A model generated the notes under the pieces. The model searched no databases and was not told the DNA's origin. It saw only the letters and a program-made list of their open reading frames with translations. 15,178 nt of DNA, from contig JAJPZL010000342.1 in assembly GCA_021204375.1 (NCBI GenBank), positions 1 to 15,178 on the forward strand. Reading direction: 5' to 3'. The position numbers and the translations under genes are program-made. Every line of letters starts with the position of its first letter. The stretch's first letter is position 1. Source of the stretch: Bacteroides sp. (lineage in GTDB: Bacteria; Bacteroidota; Bacteroidia; Bacteroidales; Bacteroidaceae). This document shows positions 8,152-15,178 of the stretch, piece after piece.

Positions 8152-9093
8152 TTAAACACCGTAACATTTCCCCTGATAAGCATTCCGCTCTTTCATTCTT
8201 TTCAGCAAACGGGCCGTCAGTTCATAGTTCTTGATCCCCCAGTCGGGAGCGATCAGAAGTGATTTAGGAGATTGCGACGCAAACCGCTCCAACACGATAT
8301 CAGGCCGGAGACGCTCTATATAATTGATCACCAGATCAATATATTCGTCTACTTCATAGAGATGGAACGCCCGGGGAGCAGCTGCATACTCTGCTGCCAT
8401 CCGGGTACTCCGTATCAACTGGAGCTGGTGTAATTTAAGAGTGGTCAGTGGAAGTCCGGAGAGTTGGTCCGCCTGCCCCAGGATCATCTCTCGGCTCTCT
8501 CCCGGAAGTCCCAGGATCACATGACCGCCGGTAGCTATTCCCCGCTGTGCGGTACGATGGATAGTTTCCCGGGTCTCCTCATAGGTATGTCCCCGGTTGA
8601 TCCTCCGTAAAGTAGTATCCCAAACCGATTCTATACCATATTCAACCAATAAAAAGGTATGTTTGTTCAACTCTTCCAGGTAATCCAACAAAGGATCCGG
8701 CATACAATCAGGACGGGTACCAATGACAAGGCCCACTACATCCTCTACTGTCAACGCCTCCTCATACTTCCTTTTCAACTCCTCCATAGAGGCCCAGGTA
8801 TTGGTATAAGCCTGGAAGTAAGCCAGGTATTTCATCTCCGGGTACTTCCGGGCAAAAAAGGCTTTTCCCTCTTTCAGCTGAAGAGCAACCGGCTTTTCCG
8901 TCCGGCAATACTCCGGGTTAAAGGTCTGGTTGTTGCAATAGGTACATCCGCCCGTCCCTTTGGTACCATCCCGGTTTGGACAGGTAAAGCCGGCATTGAC
9001 CGAAATCTTTTGCACTTTATGATCAAAGTATCTCTTCAGGAAAACAGAGAAGTCATTATACAATATAACGGATTGCCTCATATTTCTTTTCAT
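8152..9093 (-). CDS. TIGR01212 / YhcC-type radical SAM protein
   Basis: Cytoplasmic radical S-adenosylmethionine protein of the YhcC/TIGR01212 family, which is widespread but not functionally settled. The [4Fe-4S] ligands are C38, C50 and C53 in FTCPNRDGTKGTGGCTYC, with the family's wide spacing between the first two Cys. Further signatures are YLAYFQAYTNTWA, VGLVIGTRPDC, EYGIESVWDTTLRRINRGHT, HVILGLPGE and LKLHQLQLIRST. The start is ATG 9093-9091 (MKRNMRQSVILYNDF, 313 residues). An upstream TTG at 9105 falls inside the -7 box and is unlikely; ATG 9081 is an alternative. The gene is intact and divergent from the beta-galactosidase. It may end in a shared transcript with the flavoprotein gene downstream, since the gap holds no clear terminator. 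Confidence 0.9.
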   Translation of the reverse strand: MKRNMRQSVILYNDFSVFLKRYFDHKVQKISVNAGFTCPNRDGTKGTGGCTYCNNQTFNPEYCRTEKPVALQLKEGKAFFARKYPEMKYLAYFQAYTNTWASMEELKRKYEEALTVEDVVGLVIGTRPDCMPDPLLDYLEELNKHTFLLVEYGIESVWDTTLRRINRGHTYEETRETIHRTAQRGIATGGHVILGLPGESREMILGQADQLSGLPLTTLKLHQLQLIRSTRMAAEYAAAPRAFHLYEVDEYIDLVINYIERLRPDIVLERFASQSPKSLLIAPDWGIKNYELTARLLKRMKERNAYQGKCYGV

Positions 9094-9102
9094 TTTGTCC
9101 TG

Positions 9103-9110
9103 CAAAGATA
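9103..9110 (-). promoter_or_regulatory. Bacteroidota -7 box (TATCTTTG) for the radical SAM gene
   Basis: Minus-strand TATCTTTG matches TAnnTTTG exactly. A TTG on the same strand at 9130-9128, 17 nt upstream, may be the -33 element; the spacing is a little short. The ATG at 9093 is 9 nt after the box, implying a very short leader. The box rules out the TTG start at 9105. Confidence 0.5.
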
Positions 9111-9118
9111 GAGAATTA

Positions 9119-9141
9119 GCTATTTTTCAACTAAAAATAGC
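9119..9141. repeat. 9-bp perfect inverted repeat between divergent promoters (operator-like)
   Basis: GCTATTTTT (9119-9127), spacer CAACT, AAAAATAGC (9133-9141). It overlaps the proposed -33 element of the radical SAM gene and lies 33 nt upstream of the beta-galactosidase -7-like box. The position suits a regulator-binding site, but it could also be a transcribed hairpin or chance in A/T-rich DNA. No known operator matched. Confidence 0.4.
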
Positions 9142-9173
9142 CATAATTCAACATTTCATTTCTAACTTACCCT

Positions 9174-9181
9174 TATCTTTA
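9174..9181 (+). promoter_or_regulatory. Possible -7 box (TATCTTTA) for the beta-galactosidase
   Basis: TATCTTTA differs from TAnnTTTG only at the last base and lies 36 nt before the ATG at 9218. No convincing -33 element is seen. Tentative. Confidence 0.3.
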
Positions 9182-9208
9182 TCGGTGAAATACAAACCTC
9201 TAAATTAA

Positions 9209-12325
<3,117 letters not shown>

Positions 12326-12357
12326 GCGAGAACGACTATTCGTATCAAAAAACACAA

Positions 12358-12389
12358 AAAGGGATTATCTGCTTTCAGGTAATTCCTTT
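12358..12389 (+). terminator. Terminator after the beta-galactosidase
   Basis: Arms 12358-12371 (AAAGGGATTATCTG) and 12376-12389 (CAGGTAATTCCTTT) pair over 14 positions, 12 Watson-Crick and 2 G-T, with loop CTTT. The flanking A run and T-rich downstream sequence fit an intrinsic terminator. It makes the acetylesterase an independent transcription unit. Confidence 0.75.
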
Positions 12390-12442
12390 GTTATATATCT
12401 GTTATTAAATAGGTTAACCAGCAAAGATCGTATTATGATCTG

Positions 12443-12450
12443 CAAAGATA
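12443..12450 (-). promoter_or_regulatory. Minus-strand -7-like box (TATCTTTG) with no assigned gene
   Basis: CAAAGATA on the plus strand reads TATCTTTG on the minus strand, an exact -7 match facing the 3' end of the beta-galactosidase. A partial copy (GCAAAGAT) occurs at 12421-12428. No credible gene follows on that strand, so it is either chance or the start of an antisense or small RNA. Confidence 0.2.
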
Positions 12451-12477
12451 GGACAAAGCGATCACTCTCCTCCCTGT

Positions 12478-12485
12478 TATCTTTG
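12478..12485 (+). promoter_or_regulatory. Bacteroidota -7 box (TATCTTTG) for the acetylesterase
   Basis: An exact TAnnTTTG match 53 nt before the ATG at 12539 and downstream of the beta-galactosidase terminator, giving a leader of roughly 45-50 nt. Confidence 0.5.
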
Positions 12486-12538
12486 TAAGAAACAAGTGAC
12501 AAAGTATTATTTGTATAAGAGTCCACAAGAAAAAACCA

Positions 12539-13423
12539 ATGAAAAACCTGTTTACCCTCTTATTACCCGCCCTACTGTTGATAAGCCTGATGGCTTGCAC
12601 ACCGAAAAAGCGACCGGAAAAAGAAGAAAGATATGCGGTTGAAAAACTATCTCCACAAAAAGATGGTGAATACGATGTATACCTGCTGATCGGACAATCC
12701 AATATGGCCGGCCGGGGTTATATGGTCTTACCGGCAGACACAAACTACATTATGCAAAATGTCTGGCTTCTCAACGGGGATGATATACCGGAACCGGCTA
12801 AAAACCCGATGAACCGTTATTCGACTGTACGTAAACCGATGGATCAGCAACGCATTTCACCCGCTACCACATTCGGGGAGAGTGTGGCCGCACGTACAGG
12901 ACGGAGAATACTGATCGTGATGAACGCCTTGGGAGGCTCCTCCATCGAACAGTGGAGCAAAGATGCTCCGGTGATCAGTGACCGGAACAGTATCGGACGC
13001 GATACCCTGCAACTCTATGCCGAAGCCATACGACGCGCAAAGATCGCCCAGCAATATGGTACACTGCGTGGTATCCTCTGGCACCATGGAGAAGCCAATT
13101 CCAGTGCTTCAAAAGTAGTTCACTATCCTTACCAGCTGGCACAACTCGCAGAGAACCTGCGAACCGACCTGGACGCTCCTGATGTACCTTTTATCGCAGG
13201 CGAACTGGCCTACTGGCGCAACGAAGGTAAAGGTTCGGTAGCCTTCAATGAGATGATCCGGCAAATCCGGACCTTCGTACCCAATAGCGATTGGATCAGT
13301 GCCGAAGGAACCGATCCGATGAAAGATGAGAGTGACTACCATTTCGGCCGGGAGGGACAACTTTTACTGGGCAGACGGTATGCTGAAAAAATCCTTAGCT
13401 TAGTCTATGGAATTACCGGATAA
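12539..13423 (+). CDS. SASA/DUF303-type carbohydrate acetylesterase, lipoprotein
   Basis: An SGNH-like hydrolase of the sialate O-acetylesterase (SASA, PF03629) group, which also includes CE6-type acetyl-xylan esterases. It removes O-acetyl groups from sugars so glycosidases can act. The lipoprotein signal ends in ISLMAC (Cys20). The nucleophile is S54 in LLIGQSNMAGRG. NALGGSSIEQW (129-139) and the WHHGEAN block (181-187) match the family's conserved Gly and Asn/Gln regions, and D266/H268 in SDYHFGREGQ complete the likely triad. The family usually has WHQGESD, so His and Ala here are slightly divergent. The frame is intact at 294 residues. Its own promoter lies after the beta-galactosidase terminator, and it converges on the CDGSH gene with only 20 nt between stops. 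The substrate could be sialic acid, xylan or another acetylated glycan. Confidence 0.88.
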   Translation: MKNLFTLLLPALLLISLMACTPKKRPEKEERYAVEKLSPQKDGEYDVYLLIGQSNMAGRGYMVLPADTNYIMQNVWLLNGDDIPEPAKNPMNRYSTVRKPMDQQRISPATTFGESVAARTGRRILIVMNALGGSSIEQWSKDAPVISDRNSIGRDTLQLYAEAIRRAKIAQQYGTLRGILWHHGEANSSASKVVHYPYQLAQLAENLRTDLDAPDVPFIAGELAYWRNEGKGSVAFNEMIRQIRTFVPNSDWISAEGTDPMKDESDYHFGREGQLLLGRRYAEKILSLVYGITG

Positions 13424-13446
13424 CATCCTACTAAACAGGATAGTTA
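13421..13446. terminator. Possible shared hairpin between convergent stops
   Basis: TAACATCCT (13421-13429) and AGGAT-A-GTTA (13437-13446) form a 9-bp stem with one bulged A around ACTAAAC. The stop codons of both convergent genes lie at its base. There is no T tract, so terminator function is uncertain. Confidence 0.35.
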
Positions 13447-14106
13447 AGTAGCGGTTAAACGATCTTCATCCGGCACATCCAGGTGCCGGGCATCACAGAA
13501 CGGTTTATTCTGCGACCGACCGCACTGGCAGAGAGTAACGCGGTTGCGTACCGGATAGGTAAAACCATCCGCACTCTCAATGGGAATCCCTCCTTTTATC
13601 CAGAGAGGCCCCAGCGCCTCTTCCGCATGATCATCCAGCAGACTGATCTCCTGCGGAAGTTCCGGTTCAAAAATTGTTCCGTCCTTATCCACAGCGGTAA
13701 GGCGGCCGGCCGGACAATTATTGCATTGCTCAATGACAAGGGTGTTGATATTACCTGATTTACTATGACGTACCAGTCGCCAGGTAGTCCCATACGTATC
13801 ACAGAACCGGGCCACTGCACACAGAGAAGGAGCATCCATCAGATCCATATACTTACCCTTGATCTTCCGGGCCAGTTTCTCATACGGTTCGCGGCTTCCC
13901 GTTTCCGTACCATCAAAATCCTGCAGATGGGATCCGTCGCAGAACGGTTTCATATAGGACTTTCCACAGCGGCAAAGATATTGTATCTCCTTAGGCGGAT
14001 ACCTTTCAATCTTCTCATACGTAACTGCGTTATTATCCTTATCACAGATAATACGTAGTTTATTGAATGGAACACAGCCGGTAATCTTGTACGGCCCGTC
14101 TTTCAT
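13444..14106 (-). CDS. Double CDGSH-type iron-sulfur protein
   Basis: A small soluble protein with two [2Fe-2S]-binding CDGSH (mitoNEET-like) motifs, probably in redox or iron-sulfur handling; the exact role in bacteria is unsettled. First motif, residues 45-60: CRCGKSYMKPFCDGSH, with C45, C47, C56 and H60. Second motif, residues 193-208: CQCGRSQNKPFCDARH, which keeps the three Cys and His but has Ala-Arg in place of Gly-Ser. The central region (about 70-185: TETGSREPYEKLA, LCAVARFCDTYGTTW, CNNCPAGRL, PLWIKGGIPIESADGFTYPVRNRVTLC) follows the known two-motif family. ATG 14106 is used here. The same frame continues upstream as EEGKKIKV, as this family usually has before KDGPY, and an ATA at 14133-14131 stands where a start is expected. 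The annotated start may therefore be about nine residues short. Confidence 0.85.
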   Translation of the reverse strand: MKDGPYKITGCVPFNKLRIICDKDNNAVTYEKIERYPPKEIQYLCRCGKSYMKPFCDGSHLQDFDGTETGSREPYEKLARKIKGKYMDLMDAPSLCAVARFCDTYGTTWRLVRHSKSGNINTLVIEQCNNCPAGRLTAVDKDGTIFEPELPQEISLLDDHAEEALGPLWIKGGIPIESADGFTYPVRNRVTLCQCGRSQNKPFCDARHLDVPDEDRLTAT

Positions 14107-14416
14107 TACTTTTATCTTCTTTCCTTCTTCTATAGAGATTTCACGTTTCCAGGGATAACAAACGATCGTCGGAATAAGTTTATCTCCATTTATCCACCTT
14201 CACCCGGGAACTTTTGCGGGATATAACGGTACTTTTATTCACCTGTAACCATTCCCTGGTCTTTTTTTAAAGGGAAAGAAGTCGTTTATACTTTATCAGA
14301 CCTTTATTTATTATTCACCAGGAAACAAGGAAATCCTCCTAAAGAAATTACCACTGCTCCCGGATAGGGCAGTGGTAATCCTTCATATAAATAACAAACT
14401 ATAAAACAGAAATCTT
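14107..14416. other. 310-bp intergenic region between the SDR and CDGSH genes
   Basis: Apart from the terminator at 14347-14379 and the possible 5' extension of the CDGSH gene (to about 14133), I see no gene, RNA or clear promoter. On the minus strand a GTG-started frame of 20 codons (about 14248 down to 14186) ends just where the reading frame upstream of the CDGSH gene opens. Its residues do not match anything I recognise. Confidence 0.4.
14347..14379 (-). terminator. Terminator after the SDR gene
   Basis: Perfect 11-bp inverted repeat ATTACCACTGC (14347-14357) / GCAGTGGTAAT (14369-14379) with an 11-nt loop that can partly pair. On the minus strand the stem is followed by TTTCTTTAGG, a short U-rich tract. 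It lies 38 nt past the SDR stop and probably ends that transcript. Confidence 0.7.
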
Positions 14417-15172
14417 TTATTTAGCCAGATATCCTCCATCTACCGGGTAATACCCGCCATTACAGAAAGAGGCACGGTCGCTACTCAGCCAGAGTACCAG
14501 GTCTACAATTTCATCTATCTTCCCCAGACGTCCCATCGGATGTTTGGCTACCAGGAAATCGTAACACTCTTTATCTTCCGTAAGAGAGTGCGTCAGACCG
14601 GTCTCTACAAACCCGGGCCCCACCGCATTGGCACGGATCCCCATCTTACCATACTTCAGCGCCACATTTTTAGTAAGTCCTACTACACCGTGTTTCGCTG
14701 CTACATATCCGCAGGAACCGGCAAAACCTACCTGTCCCAGAATGGAAGACATATTTACGATGGCTCCGCCACCATTTTTGAGCATCTGGGGGATCTGGTA
14801 ATGCATTCCGTAAAATACACTGGAAAGGTTCACCAGTATTACTTTGTCCCACGCCTCTACAGGATATTCCCCAATGGGGACGCTGGCCCCACCGATCCCG
14901 GCATTATTAAAAGCTACATTCAGCTTTCCATACTGACCAACTGCACTCTTTACCAGGTTCTCACAATCCTCCGGCCGGGAGACATCTGCCTTTACAAAGA
15001 TAACTTTTCCACCGGCTTTACTGATTTGATCTGCGGTCTCTTCACCCGATTCGGCGGCAATATCCGACACAACCACTTTCGCTCCCTCCTGAGCATATAA
15101 AAGCGAAATATCCCTGCCAAAACCACAACCTGCTCCGGTAACAATGGTAACTTATTCGTCGAACTCTTTCAT
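14417..15172 (-). pseudogene. Short-chain dehydrogenase/reductase (SDR), stop at codon 7
   Basis: A classical SDR of about 251 residues that would reduce or oxidise an alcohol/ketone pair with NAD(P)H. The natural start is ATG 15172-15170 (MKEFDE), followed by TAA 15154-15152 where Lys or a similar residue is expected, then VTIVTGAGCGFGR. That places the TGxxxGxG cofactor motif after the stop. The rest is complete: NNAG at about 89-92, Ser about 143 in NMSS, Y156/K160 in YVAAK, and a C-terminal CNGGYYPVDGGYLAK. An internal GTG at 15076 gives a 219-residue frame but loses the cofactor-binding loop, so it would not be an active enzyme. AAA to TAA is a one-base change and could be a sequencing error. 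Acidic D36 after the second strand (VVVSD) suggests NAD(H) preference. The substrate is unknown. Confidence 0.8.
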
Positions 15173-15178
15173 CTTTCA

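Noticed and set aside
8659..9111. Plus-strand open frame over the radical SAM gene
   Set aside because: It overlaps the cysteine motif region of a clear radical SAM gene and resembles nothing known.
12433..12702. Minus-strand 89-codon frame in front of the acetylesterase
   Set aside because: It overlaps the acetylesterase signal peptide and promoter, and its composition is unlike a real protein.

Overview
The window looks like chromosomal DNA of a Bacteroidota bacterium, most likely order Bacteroidales. Supporting this are several Bacteroidota-type -7 boxes (TAnnTTTG) just upstream of genes, porin O/P-like outer-membrane barrels ending in Phe, a membrane-tethered regulator with a C-terminal BTAD-like domain, and an exported GH2 beta-galactosidase. 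Genus cannot be decided from the sequence. No tRNA, rRNA, CRISPR array, integrase or insertion sequence is visible.

Layout. Positions 1-5486 (+ strand): the 3' end of a porin-like gene, an M14 zinc carboxypeptidase, a second porin O/P, an alpha/beta-hydrolase lipoprotein and a membrane-bound BTAD-type regulator, every one carrying at least one stop or frameshift. Positions 5537-6013 (+): an intact GNAT acetyltransferase. It converges on an intact nagB (6035-6847, -) across a perfect hairpin terminator. Positions 6896-8093 (-): an A-type flavoprotein (FprA) with four lesions. Positions 8152-9093 (-): an intact YhcC/TIGR01212 radical SAM protein, divergent from the intact beta-galactosidase (9218-12325, +) and followed by a SASA/DUF303 acetylesterase lipoprotein (12539-13423, +). 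Positions 13444-14106 (-): a double CDGSH iron-sulfur protein. Positions 14417-15172 (-): an SDR oxidoreductase with a stop at codon 7.

How the genes fit together. The intact core is carbohydrate-directed: beta-galactosidase and an acyl-sugar esterase act outside the cytoplasm, and NagB feeds amino-sugar phosphate into glycolysis. Porins, peptidase, hydrolase and the membrane regulator would form an outer-membrane uptake and degradation neighbourhood. FprA, the CDGSH protein and the radical SAM protein are iron-dependent and fit an anaerobe or microaerophile handling O2 or NO.

The most notable property is damage. I count six in-frame stops and six frameshifts. Every frameshift fits loss of one base, and several lie in short homopolymers, including a C8 run. 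This is either recent gene decay or uncorrected sequencing error; raw-read checking decides between them. I see no convincing new multi-gene system.
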